NCBI GenBank assembly: GCA_031266665.1
Contig: JAISAO010000035.1
Coordinates: forward strand, 23,650 to 87,649
Direction of reading: 5' to 3'
From: Propionibacteriaceae bacterium
GTDB taxonomy: Bacteria; Actinomycetota; Actinomycetes; Propionibacteriales; Propionibacteriaceae
Length of the DNA stretch: 64,000 nucleotides
Both the position numbers and the translations under genes were made by a program. Positions 37,833-46,777 of the stretch are shown in pieces. The notes beneath the pieces were generated by a model that did not search any database, had not been told where the DNA came from, and saw nothing but the letters and a program-made list of their open reading frames with translations. Position 1 is the first letter of the stretch. Each line of letters opens with the position of its first letter.

Positions 37833-39143
37833 TCACACCTCGGTCGCCCGGCGCCAGATCTCGGCCCACTGTGCCAATAGCGGCTCCAAGTCGGCCTGGG
37901 TGATGATCAGGGGCGGGACTAGGCGGATGACGTCGGGGCGGGGGGCGTTGAGGATGAAACCGGCCTCCAGGGCGGCGGACTGGAAACGGGCCGCCACCGG
38001 CTGATCCAGTTGAACACCGATGAACAGGCCCCGGCCCCGGACCGCCGTCACGCCGGGCGCCGCGACCAGTCGCGCCCGCAGCCAGTCGCCGATGGTGACG
38101 ACGTGGGGCAGCAGGGGGCCGATCTGGTCCAGGGTGGCCAACCCCGCCCGGCAGGCCAGGGGGTTGCCGCCGAAGGTGGTGCCGTGCGCCCCCGGGGTGA
38201 AAGCCTCGGCCGTCTGGCCCAGGGCCAGGCAGGCGCCGATGGGGAAGCCATTGGCCAAGGCCTTGGCCAAGGTGATGAGGTCGGGCACGACGCCTGAGGC
38301 GGTGTGGGCGAACCAGGCGCCGCAGCGCCCCAGGCCAGATTGGATCTCGTCCAGCCAGAGCAGGGCGCCGCGCTCCGCCGTCAACCGGCGGGCCTGGGGC
38401 AAGTAGTCGGGCGGCGGCACGACGACGCCGTTCTCGCCTTGGATCGGCTCCAGCACCACGGCCGCCGTCCGCTGGTCGACCGCCCGCTCCAGGGCCGGAA
38501 CATCGCCGTAAGGCACGAATTCGACCTCGCCCGGCAGGGGCTCGAAGGGGGCGCGGTATTTGGCGTTGCCGGTCACCGACAGGGCGCCGAGGGTGCGGCC
38601 GTGGAAGGAGCCGAGGGCCGCCACCAGCTTGGTCCGCCCGGTCAGCCGGGTCAGTTTGAGGGCGGCCTCGTTGGCCTCGGCCCCGGAGTTGGCGAAGAAG
38701 ACCCTTCCTGGCGCCGGCAGCAGCGCCACCAGCCGTTCCGCCAACTCGACCTCGGGCACGGTGGCGAAGAAGTTGGAGACGTGCCCCAGGGTCTGGGCCT
38801 GCTCGGCCACGGCCCGGGCCACCTGGGGGTTGGCGTGGCCCACGGCCACGACCGCGATGCCGGCCAGCAGATCGAGGTGGTGCCGGCCCTGGTCGTCCAC
38901 CAGATAACAGCCCGAGCCGGACACGAAGGTGCGTTGGGGCGTCCCGAAGGCCGGCATCAGGGCCCGCCCCAGCCGCTCGGCCCAACTCGGGGCGGCCTCC
39001 CCGGCGGCGTCCGTGACCGGTCCTGGGCCATCGCCTAGAACTAGTCCTGGGGCGTCGGAACCGCCGACGACGGGCGGGATTGATCCTGCGCCGCCGGCCG
39101 CAAGAGGCGCCTCCCGCTCCGGGGCGCCGTGGTCCTGGCTCAT
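37833..39143 (-). CDS. argD: Acetylornithine aminotransferase
   Basis: PLP enzyme converting acetylglutamate semialdehyde to acetylornithine in arginine synthesis. The 436-residue protein has a Pro/Gly-rich N-terminal extension of about 50 residues, not needed for the fold. Family blocks: [76 protein letters not shown] and the PLP lysine in [13 protein letters not shown]. Its ATG overlaps the argB stop. Last gene of the leftward argJ-argB-argD set. Assignment firm. Confidence 0.95.
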   Translation of the reverse strand: MSQDHGAPEREAPLAAGGAGSIPPVVGGSDAPGLVLGDGPGPVTDAAGEAAPSWAERLGRALMPAFGTPQRTFVSGSGCYLVDDQGRHHLDLLAGIAVVAVGHANPQVARAVAEQAQTLGHVSNFFATVPEVELAERLVALLPAPGRVFFANSGAEANEAALKLTRLTGRTKLVAALGSFHGRTLGALSVTGNAKYRAPFEPLPGEVEFVPYGDVPALERAVDQRTAAVVLEPIQGENGVVVPPPDYLPQARRLTAERGALLWLDEIQSGLGRCGAWFAHTASGVVPDLITLAKALANGFPIGACLALGQTAEAFTPGAHGTTFGGNPLACRAGLATLDQIGPLLPHVVTIGDWLRARLVAAPGVTAVRGRGLFIGVQLDQPVAARFQSAALEAGFILNAPRPDVIRLVPPLIITQADLEPLLAQWAEIWRRATEV

Positions 39144-40021
39144 GGCGTCACCATGGTGCCGATGCCGCGATCGGTCAGCAGCTCCAGCAGGACGGCGTGG
39201 GGGACGCGGCCGTCGATCACGGCCGCCCGGGCCACGCCGGAGCGGACGGCGTCGAGGCAGGCCTCCATCTTGGGCCTCATACCGGCCTCGATGTCCGGCA
39301 GCCGGGCGGCCAGGTCGGCGGCGCTGATGAAGGGCAGCAGCGACTCCGGGTCGGGCCAGTCGGCGTAGAGCCCGGCCACATCGGTCAGCATGACCAACCC
39401 GCCGGCCCCCAGGGCCTTGGACAGGGCGGCGGCGGCGCTGTCGGCGTTGATGTTGTAGACCACCCCGGCGGCGTCCGGCGCCACCGTCGCCACCACCGGG
39501 ATGCGGCCGGCCTCGATCAGGTCGAGGATGGCCTCGGGGGCGACCCGCTCGACCTCCCCCACCAGGCCCAGGTCGACCGTCGCGCCGTCCAGGCTGACCT
39601 GGGCCGGCCGGGCGGTCAGCAGGCCGGCGTCCTCCCCCGACATGCCGACCGCCAGGGGGCCGTGGCGGTTGATCAGGTTGACGATGCGCCGCCCGACCTG
39701 GCCCACCAAGACCATGCGCACCACCTCGACCGCCTCCGGGGTGGTCACCCGGCGGCCCTGGACGAAGTCGGAGTCGATGTCGAGCCGCCGCAGCATGTCG
39801 GAGATCTGGGGGCCGCCGCCGTGGACCACGATCAGTTTGACGCCGCAGCGGCGCAACAACACGATGTCGTCGGCGAAGGCCTGCTCCAACTGGGGGTCGA
39901 TCATGGCGTGACCGCCGTACTTGACGACCAATATCTTGCCGGTGTACCGCTCGATCCAGGGCAGGGCCTCGGTCAAGACGGTGGCCCGGGCGACCAACTG
40001 GTCGCGCTCCGACCGACTCAT
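39140..40021 (-). CDS. argB: Acetylglutamate kinase
   Basis: Phosphorylates N-acetylglutamate, the second step of arginine synthesis and often the feedback point. The 293-residue amino acid kinase shows [15 protein letters not shown] (ATP site), [15 protein letters not shown] (substrate site), [12 protein letters not shown] and [16 protein letters not shown]. It is coupled to argD by ATGA, with argJ 97 bases upstream in the same direction. No N-terminal helix of the arginine-sensitive type is obvious, but this is not decisive. Confidence 0.96.
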   Translation of the reverse strand: MSRSERDQLVARATVLTEALPWIERYTGKILVVKYGGHAMIDPQLEQAFADDIVLLRRCGVKLIVVHGGGPQISDMLRRLDIDSDFVQGRRVTTPEAVEVVRMVLVGQVGRRIVNLINRHGPLAVGMSGEDAGLLTARPAQVSLDGATVDLGLVGEVERVAPEAILDLIEAGRIPVVATVAPDAAGVVYNINADSAAAALSKALGAGGLVMLTDVAGLYADWPDPESLLPFISAADLAARLPDIEAGMRPKMEACLDAVRSGVARAAVIDGRVPHAVLLELLTDRGIGTMVTP

Positions 40022-40118
40022 CGCTCGCGCCCCGACCGATACTGACTAGGCGCCGACGCCCGGCCAGGCCGACGACCCAAGGAGCCTGCTCCTAGTTCCT
40101 CCACCGCAAACGGCCGCC

Positions 40119-41318
40119 TCATGACGAGTAGTCCGCGTTCTCGCTGACGTAGCCGTGGGTCAAGTCGTTGGTCCAGACCGTGGCCTCCTCGTCCCCGGCC
40201 CGCAGATTGATGACGAGTTCGACTTGGCGCGGCCCCAGATCGACGGCCTCCCGGGGGGCGTCGGGGGCGCCTTGGCGGAAAACGGTCACACCGTTGAAGC
40301 TGACGTCGATGTCATCGGGGTCGAAGGCCGCCCTGGTGGTGCCGACGGCGGCCATGATGCGACCCCAGTTGGGGTCGCGGCCGGCCACGGCGCACTTGAA
40401 CAGGTTGGAGCGGGCCACCGCGCGGGCCACCTCGACGGCGTCCTCCTGGCTGGCGGCCCGGCTGACGGTGATGGCGATGTCGTGCTCGGCCCCCTCGGCG
40501 TCGGCGATCAACTGGCGGGCCAGGGACAGGCAGACAGCGGTCAGCCCGCGCTCGAACTCGTCCCGCCCGGGGACAATGCCGCAGGCCCCCGAGGCCAACA
40601 ACAGGACGGCATCGTTGGTCGACATGCAGCCGTCCGAGTCGAGGCGGTCGAAGCTGACGGCCGCGGCCGACCACAGGGCCGGCTCCAACTCGGTCGAGTC
40701 GCAGACGGCGTCGGTCGTCAGCAGCACCAGCATGGTGGCCAGGCCGGGGGCCAACATGCCCGCCCCCTTGGCCATGCCGCCGACCGTCCAGCCGGCCGGC
40801 GAGCGCCAAGCGGCCTGCTTGGTCCTGGTGTCGGTGGTCAGGATGGCCCGGGCGGCGGCCGGGCCGCCGTCCTCGGACAGCTCGGCCACGGCCTGGTCCA
40901 AGCCTTGGCGCAGCCGCTCCATGGGCAGGTTCGAGCCGATCAGGCCGGTCGAGCAGACCGCCACCTGGTCGGCCGTCGCCGCCAGCCGCTCCCCCGCCCA
41001 GGCCGCGGTCTGGGCGGCGTCGTCGCGTCCCCGCCGCCCGGTGCAGGCGTTGGCGCAGCCGGAGTTGAGGACGACGGCTTTCAGCCGGCCGTCGCGCAGC
41101 GCCCGGCGGGACCAGTCGACCGGGGCGGCGAAGACCCGGTTAGTGGTGAAGACGCCGGCGGCCTGATACTCCGGCCCCCGGTTGACCACCAGGGCCAGGT
41201 CCTCCCGGCCGTCCGAGCGGATACCGGCGGCCACCCCGGCGGCGGCGAAACCGGCGGCGGCGGTCACGCCGGCGGTCAGCTCGACATCCAGGTCGCCGCC
41301 CACAGTTCCGGCGGTCAT
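40119..41318 (-). CDS. argJ: Bifunctional ornithine acetyltransferase/acetylglutamate synthase
   Basis: Recycles the acetyl group from acetylornithine to glutamate. The 399-residue precursor cleaves itself before the Thr of LAPGLATMLVLLTTDA, the conserved KGAGMLAP-ATML site, into alpha and beta chains. Other blocks: VVLNSGCANACTGRRG, VCSTGLIGSNLPM and the ending VWTNDLTHGYVSENADYSS. argC, usually just upstream, is missing; a 440-base gap and the PFOR gene follow instead. Assignment firm. Confidence 0.95.
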   Translation of the reverse strand: MTAGTVGGDLDVELTAGVTAAAGFAAAGVAAGIRSDGREDLALVVNRGPEYQAAGVFTTNRVFAAPVDWSRRALRDGRLKAVVLNSGCANACTGRRGRDDAAQTAAWAGERLAATADQVAVCSTGLIGSNLPMERLRQGLDQAVAELSEDGGPAAARAILTTDTRTKQAAWRSPAGWTVGGMAKGAGMLAPGLATMLVLLTTDAVCDSTELEPALWSAAAVSFDRLDSDGCMSTNDAVLLLASGACGIVPGRDEFERGLTAVCLSLARQLIADAEGAEHDIAITVSRAASQEDAVEVARAVARSNLFKCAVAGRDPNWGRIMAAVGTTRAAFDPDDIDVSFNGVTVFRQGAPDAPREAVDLGPRQVELVINLRAGDEEATVWTNDLTHGYVSENADYSS

Positions 41319-41758
41319 GCCGTCGCCTGGCCGGCCGGGGCCGCCGGCCGACCCGTCAGTGATCTGCTCACGAGGCCCGATTATGCCGCACCGACAGGCG
41401 TCTCCAAGGCGAGCCGGCGATTCGGGGCCGTGTGGCGCTACAGCCCTTCGGCCCGCCTCGTCATCCCGAAGCCGATCCGGGATCGCAGCCAGTCCGTGGA
41501 CGAGCCCCCTGATCGGGCGCCCCAGAAATCACTGAGGCAAGCCGTGCCTAACCCGTCGTTGTTCCGTTCCCAGGCATAATGGGGAGGCCTCGTGGGCCGG
41601 TCTCAAGCCTCGGCCGATCATCGTGCCGGCCGGTGCCGACGGCTTAAGCTGGCGGGGCCGAACCATGGCGCGACAGCGTCGGCGTCCCCGTCGCGGGCCG
41701 TCTCCTGTCCCCGACCGGCCGAACGTCAACAGCGACGACCAAGATAGGAAGGTGCCTT
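41319..41758. other. Divergent control region between argJ and the PFOR gene
   Basis: About 440 bases without a supported gene. It must hold both promoters. A possible -10 for the rightward gene is CATAAT (41575-41580). An inverted motif ATCCCG-N8-CCGGGAT (around 41465-41490) is a member of the short intergenic palindrome family. An AGGAAGG ribosome site lies just before the PFOR GTG. Confidence 0.5.
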
Positions 41759-44700
41759 GTGAGTGCCGCCAATCCCCAATTCCCCGGACTGCCCGAGGTC
41801 ATCAATGGCAACGGCGCCGTGGCCTATGTCATGAAGCACGTTTGTGGCGGCGTCATCGGCTATCCCATCACCCCGTCGACCGAGATCGCCGAGACCTTCG
41901 AGGCCGCCCGGGCCGAGGGCCAGCTCAACGTCTTCGGCAAACACCCTTTCTTCGTTGAGACCGAGGGCGAGCACTCCGCCCAGTCCGGCGCCCTGGGCGC
42001 GGCCCTGACCGGCGGCCAGTTCGTCTCCAACGCCTCCTCCAGCCAGGGCATCCTCTACGGCTTGGAGTCGCACTACGTCACCGTGGGCAAGAAAATCGGC
42101 GGCTTCGTCCTCCAGGTGGCCGCCCGGGTGGTCTCCAAACACTCCCTCAACGTCATGGCCGGCCACGACGACATCTACGCCCTGCTGCCCTCGGGCTACA
42201 CCATCTTGTTCGGCTCCGACCCCCAGGAGGCGGCCGACCTGGCCGCCATCGCCTACCGCCTCAGCTCCCTCAGCCTGATCCCGGTGGCCAACGCCATGGA
42301 CGGCTTCGCCACCAGCCACGTCATGTCCGAGGTCCTGTTGCCCGAGCCGGAGCTGCTGCGGACCTATCTGGGCGACCCGGCCGGCCGTCTGCCCTGCCCC
42401 ACCGTGGCCCAAGACATCTTGTTCGGGGCCAAGGGCCGGGTGAGCCAGCTGACGGCTTGGCTGGAGCGCCACCGGGCCGATTTCGAGCCGGCCCTGCGCG
42501 AACAGTTGGCCGCTTGGCTGAGGACCAACGCCGCCGCCGTCGAGTCCGACGACCAGGCCCGGATGGCCGCCTCGACGGCGGCCTGGGTGCCGGAGGATCT
42601 GCGCCGCCAGTGGCGGCGGGCCTGGCGCGGGGCCTGGGCCAGAGGCACCCGCCAGTTGGTGCCGGCCCTGGTCGACCGCCACAACCCGGGCATGACCGGC
42701 CTGGTCCAGAACCAACCCGACTTCCAGGCCGGCGCGGCCGACCACCGGACCCACTTCGCCGCCGCCGTCCCCGACCTGGCGCGTCAGGCGATGGCCGAGT
42801 ACGCCGGGCTGACCGGCCGCAGCTACGCCCCGGTGCAGCGTTACGGCGACCCCGAGGCCGACCTGGTGGTGGTCGGGCTGGGCTCGATCACCGACGACGC
42901 CCGGGCCATCCTGCCCCACCTGGCGGCCCAAGGCCTGAGGGCCGCCGTGGTCTCGGTCAAGTTGCTCCAGCCCTTCCCCGAGGCCGAGTTGGTGACCGCT
43001 TTGGCCGGGGCCAAGGCGGTCACGGTGTTGGAGCGCTCCGACGACACCGCCTTGACCAAGCTGGTCTCCCAGTCGCTGTTCAAGGCCGGCCGCTCGGCCT
43101 GCGACCTGCGCCTGACCACGGCCATCTTCGGCCTGGGCTCGCACGACGTCCAGCCGCGCCACCTGATCGCCGTCTTCGACCACATGGCCCAGGGCGCGAC
43201 CACGCCGCTGGTCTACGTCGGCTCCCAGTTCTTCGCCCCCCATCCGGCCTCCGACAATCTGCGCCAACTCCAGGACCGGCTCAAGGCGGCCTACCCCGAG
43301 ACCGAGGCCATGGCCTTGGCCACCCGGGACAATCCGACCGATTTGTTGCCGGCCGAGGCGCTGCGGCTGCGCTTCCACTCGGTCGGCGGCTACGGCACCG
43401 TGGCGACCGGCAAATTGTTGACCGACATCTTGGCCGGAATGCTCAAGCTGCATTCCAAGAGCGCCCCCAAGTACGGCTCGGAGAAGTCCGGCGCGGCCAC
43501 CAACTTCTACATCACCTTGTCGCCTGAGCCGGTCCTGTTCAGCAACGCCCAGTTGGAAGACGTCGAGGTTGTGATCTCGCCCGACCACAAGGTCTTCTCC
43601 CACGACCGGCCGCTGCACGGCCTGGTGGAGGGCGGCACCTTCATCCTCCAGTCCGACCGCCCGCCGCTCGAGGTCTGGCGCTCGCTGCCGCCCCAGGCCC
43701 GTCAGACGATCCGGGCCAAGCGCCTCCAATTCCTGGTCATCGACGCCTTCGCGGTGGCCAAGCGGCACGCCCCGACGCCCAACCTGGAGACCCGGATGAT
43801 GGGTATCGCCTTCATCGGCGCCATCATCGGCCACGTCGAGCGGGTCGCCCGGGGCGCCAGGGGGGCCAATGTCTCCGACCTGGTGCGGGCCGAGATCGAG
43901 CACAAGTTCGGGGCCAAGGGCCAAGCCGTGGTGGCGGGCAACATGGCTGTCATCGACGACGGCGCCGCCGCCACTGTGGCGGTCGATTACAACGCCCCCG
44001 AGTTCGTGGCCGCCGACGCCGCCGCCCAGGCCCCCGCCCTCCGGGGGCTGGCTATGGCGACGGCCCTGGTCCCGGCCACTTTGGCCAATGCCCCCGTAGG
44101 CTTGTTCGACCCGGCCTACTACGAGGACCTGACCGCTCGGCCCTTCCGCGACGGCAGCATCGGCGAGGCCCCGGTGCTGCCCGGGGCCGGGCTGTTCATG
44201 CCGCCGGCCACCGGCCTGGCCAAGAACAAGGGCATCTTCCGGCGGGCGGCGCCGGTGTTCGACCCGGCCAAATGCACCGCCTGTCTGGAGTGCGCCCTGG
44301 CCTGTCCCGACAGCGCCATCCCCAACCAGGCGCACGAGTTGCACGACTTGCTGCTGGCCGCCATCGCCGCCGTCCCCGAGCTGCCCGCCCCGCAGCGCGA
44401 CCGCCTCCAAGGGCTGGCCGTGGCCTGGTCGACGGCCATCCGGCGGCAGTTGCTGGCCGATTCCAAGGCCCGCGACCTGCCCCAACTGGCCCTGAGGGCG
44501 GCGGCTGGGCTGGCCGGCGACGAGACCGACCAGCGCGCCCTGGACCGCCACCTCGACGCCGTGGTGGCCCAGTTGGCGGCCTTCCCGGTGGCCCGCACCC
44601 GGCCCCTGTTCGACGTGGCGGAGCGCGGCGCGCCGGGCTCGGGCGCCCTCTACTCGGTCGTGGTCGATCCCTGGAAATGCACCGGCTGCCTGCAGTGCGT

Positions 44701-46777
44701 GGCGGTCTGCGGCCCCGGCGCCCTGACGTCGGCCGACCAGAGCGACGCCTTGGAGGACGACCTGGAGACCCGCTTCGAACGTCTGACGGCCTTGCCCAAC
44801 ACGCCCCGCCGCTTCACCGCCGACGCCGTCCAGCCCGGCGGCGACCCCAAACGCCTGCTGCTCGACCACGCCAACTACTACGCCCTGACCGGCGGCCACG
44901 GCGCCTGCCGGGGCTGCGGCGAGGTCACCGCCACCCACCTGCTGACGGCCCTCAGCCATGCCACCGGCGAGGACAAGCGGCGCCGCCGGACGGCCGAACT
45001 GGAGGACCTGGTGGCTCAGTTGGAGGCCAAGCTGGCCGCCCTCGACCCGGCCGACGAGGCCCGCCGGGCCCGGATCGAGGACAGTCGGGCGACCTTGGAG
45101 CAGGCCCTCTACCTGTGCGAGGGCGGGCCCACCGGCCAGGGGCCGGCCCCCCTGGTGGTGGCCAACTCGACCGGTTGTTCCTCGGTCTACTCCTCCACCC
45201 TGCCGGCCGGACCGTTCACCGACCCCTGGGTCAACTCCTTGTTCCAAGACGCCCAGCCGTTGGCCATGGGGCTGTTCGAGGGCCTGGCGGCCCATCATCT
45301 GGATGAGGTCAAGGCCGCCCGGACCGCCCGCCTGGAGTTGGCCGACGCCTGGACGCCGGCCGATCAGTCAGCGCTGGCGCTATTGGACTGGCACGGCCTG
45401 ACGGCCGACGAGTTGGCCCAACTGCCGACCGTGTTGACCATCAGCGGCGACGGCGCGGCCTTCGACATCGGCTTCGGGGCCATGTCGCGGGTGCTGACCT
45501 CGCGCACCCCGGTGAAGATGTTGGTGCTCGACACCGGCGGCTACTCCAACACCGGCGGCCAGGCCTCGACCGCCAGCTTCACCGGCCAAGACTCCGACCT
45601 GGCCCGCCACGGCCGCTCCCACGCCGGCAAGTCTGAGACCCGCAAGGAGTTGGGCCTGTTGGCGGCCTTCCACCCCGGGGTCTTCGTGGCCGCCTGTTCG
45701 ACCGCCTTCCACGGCCACTTCCTGGCCGCCGCCGGCCGGCTGCTGGCGCACCAGTCCGGGGCCGGGCTGCTCCAGGTCTACACCCCCTGCGGCTTCGAGC
45801 AGGGCTTCGCCGACGACCGCTCCAACGAGCGCTCCCGGCTGGCGGTGGAGTCGCGCATGGCCCCGTTGTTCGTCCACGACCCGGCCGGCGGCGACCAGTT
45901 GAGCCAGCGCTTCTCGCTCGAGGGCAACCCCGACATCGACGCGCCTTGGGCCAGCCGCACCCTCCAGGCGGTCGACCAGCACGGCAACGCGCAGTTGTTG
46001 ACCACGCCCTTCACCCCGGCCGAGTTCGCCCAGGGCGAGATTCGCTTCCGCAAACAGTTCCGCCCGCTGGCCGAGGGAGCCGAGGCGGTGCCGGTGGCCG
46101 ACTACGTGACCCTGCCGCCGGACCAGCGCAAAGGCAAGACACCTTTCATCTGGACGACCGACGACGACCTGCGGCTGCGCCAGGTGGCCTGCTCGTCGGC
46201 CATCGTCGCCCTGGTGGAGGAGCGCCAGCGTTACTGGCAGACGCTGCGCTTCCTGGCCGGGCGGGACCAGTCCCGGCAGGCCTCGGAGCAGGCCGCGCGC
46301 TTGGACGAGCTGCGCCGTCAGGCGGCGGAGGCGACGGAGGCCCGGGAGCAGGCCATCGACGACATCGCCTTGGCCCTGTCCCAGTTGGCCACGGCCAAGG
46401 ACCCGGCCCAGGTGGCGCTGCCCGCCCTGGCCGCGGTGTCGGTGTCGGCGGCGCCCGCGCCGGCGCCCGCCCACCCGGCCCCGGCTCCGGCGGCGACCGC
46501 CCCAGCCCCGGCGGCCTCGGCCTCGGGTCTGGGGGCCAAGCCGGCCGGGGCGGCCATCTTCTTGTCCGACGACGACATCGTCCGTTGCACCGACTGTGCC
46601 ACCTGCTACCAGGAGCTGCCCGAGTTGTTCGAGCGCAGCACCATCTTGGTCGACGGGGCGGCCAAACAGGTCTCGAAGTTCAAGCCCCAGGGTTTGGCCG
46701 GCCTGACCGTGACGCCGGAATTGCAGGCCAAGTTCGACCGGGTCAAGGCCACCTGCGACGCGGAGATCATCCAGTGA
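41759..46777 (+). CDS. nifJ: Giant pyruvate:ferredoxin/flavodoxin oxidoreductase
   Basis: A 1672-residue enzyme that oxidises pyruvate with CoA to acetyl-CoA and CO2, reducing iron-sulphur clusters. Canonical NifJ is about 1170-1200 residues. Domain order: POR N-terminal domain (Thr in YPITPSTEIAE near 35), transketolase-C-like domain (about 365-500), POR gamma domain (GGYGTVATGKLL near 540), two [4Fe-4S] ferredoxin motifs (from Cys 839 and Cys 974, separated by an 80-residue longer linker), and the TPP domain with cluster ligands Cys 1050, 1053, NSTGC near 1140 and YTPC near 1344, and TPP loop DTGGYSNTGG. Extra parts: a charged coiled insert after Cys 1053, an Ala/Pro linker (about 1560-1590) and a terminal C-x2-C-x2-C motif (1610, 1613, 1616). 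The GTG follows AGGAAGG. It overlaps the next gene by GTGA. Confidence 0.9.
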   Translation: MSAANPQFPGLPEVINGNGAVAYVMKHVCGGVIGYPITPSTEIAETFEAARAEGQLNVFGKHPFFVETEGEHSAQSGALGAALTGGQFVSNASSSQGILYGLESHYVTVGKKIGGFVLQVAARVVSKHSLNVMAGHDDIYALLPSGYTILFGSDPQEAADLAAIAYRLSSLSLIPVANAMDGFATSHVMSEVLLPEPELLRTYLGDPAGRLPCPTVAQDILFGAKGRVSQLTAWLERHRADFEPALREQLAAWLRTNAAAVESDDQARMAASTAAWVPEDLRRQWRRAWRGAWARGTRQLVPALVDRHNPGMTGLVQNQPDFQAGAADHRTHFAAAVPDLARQAMAEYAGLTGRSYAPVQRYGDPEADLVVVGLGSITDDARAILPHLAAQGLRAAVVSVKLLQPFPEAELVTALAGAKAVTVLERSDDTALTKLVSQSLFKAGRSACDLRLTTAIFGLGSHDVQPRHLIAVFDHMAQGATTPLVYVGSQFFAPHPASDNLRQLQDRLKAAYPETEAMALATRDNPTDLLPAEALRLRFHSVGGYGTVATGKLLTDILAGMLKLHSKSAPKYGSEKSGAATNFYITLSPEPVLFSNAQLEDVEVVISPDHKVFSHDRPLHGLVEGGTFILQSDRPPLEVWRSLPPQARQTIRAKRLQFLVIDAFAVAKRHAPTPNLETRMMGIAFIGAIIGHVERVARGARGANVSDLVRAEIEHKFGAKGQAVVAGNMAVIDDGAAATVAVDYNAPEFVAADAAAQAPALRGLAMATALVPATLANAPVGLFDPAYYEDLTARPFRDGSIGEAPVLPGAGLFMPPATGLAKNKGIFRRAAPVFDPAKCTACLECALACPDSAIPNQAHELHDLLLAAIAAVPELPAPQRDRLQGLAVAWSTAIRRQLLADSKARDLPQLALRAAAGLAGDETDQRALDRHLDAVVAQLAAFPVARTRPLFDVAERGAPGSGALYSVVVDPWKCTGCLQCVAVCGPGALTSADQSDALEDDLETRFERLTALPNTPRRFTADAVQPGGDPKRLLLDHANYYALTGGHGACRGCGEVTATHLLTALSHATGEDKRRRRTAELEDLVAQLEAKLAALDPADEARRARIEDSRATLEQALYLCEGGPTGQGPAPLVVANSTGCSSVYSSTLPAGPFTDPWVNSLFQDAQPLAMGLFEGLAAHHLDEVKAARTARLELADAWTPADQSALALLDWHGLTADELAQLPTVLTISGDGAAFDIGFGAMSRVLTSRTPVKMLVLDTGGYSNTGGQASTASFTGQDSDLARHGRSHAGKSETRKELGLLAAFHPGVFVAACSTAFHGHFLAAAGRLLAHQSGAGLLQVYTPCGFEQGFADDRSNERSRLAVESRMAPLFVHDPAGGDQLSQRFSLEGNPDIDAPWASRTLQAVDQHGNAQLLTTPFTPAEFAQGEIRFRKQFRPLAEGAEAVPVADYVTLPPDQRKGKTPFIWTTDDDLRLRQVACSSAIVALVEERQRYWQTLRFLAGRDQSRQASEQAARLDELRRQAAEATEAREQAIDDIALALSQLATAKDPAQVALPALAAVSVSAAPAPAPAHPAPAPAATAPAPAASASGLGAKPAGAAIFLSDDDIVRCTDCATCYQELPELFERSTILVDGAAKQVSKFKPQGLAGLTVTPELQAKFDRVKATCDAEIIQ

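Noticed and set aside
41726..45298. A 1190-codon open frame on the minus strand opposite the PFOR gene
   Set aside because: It is antisense shadow of a high-GC gene: Gly/Gln/Val/His-rich composition, no family motif, while the plus strand has full PFOR motifs.
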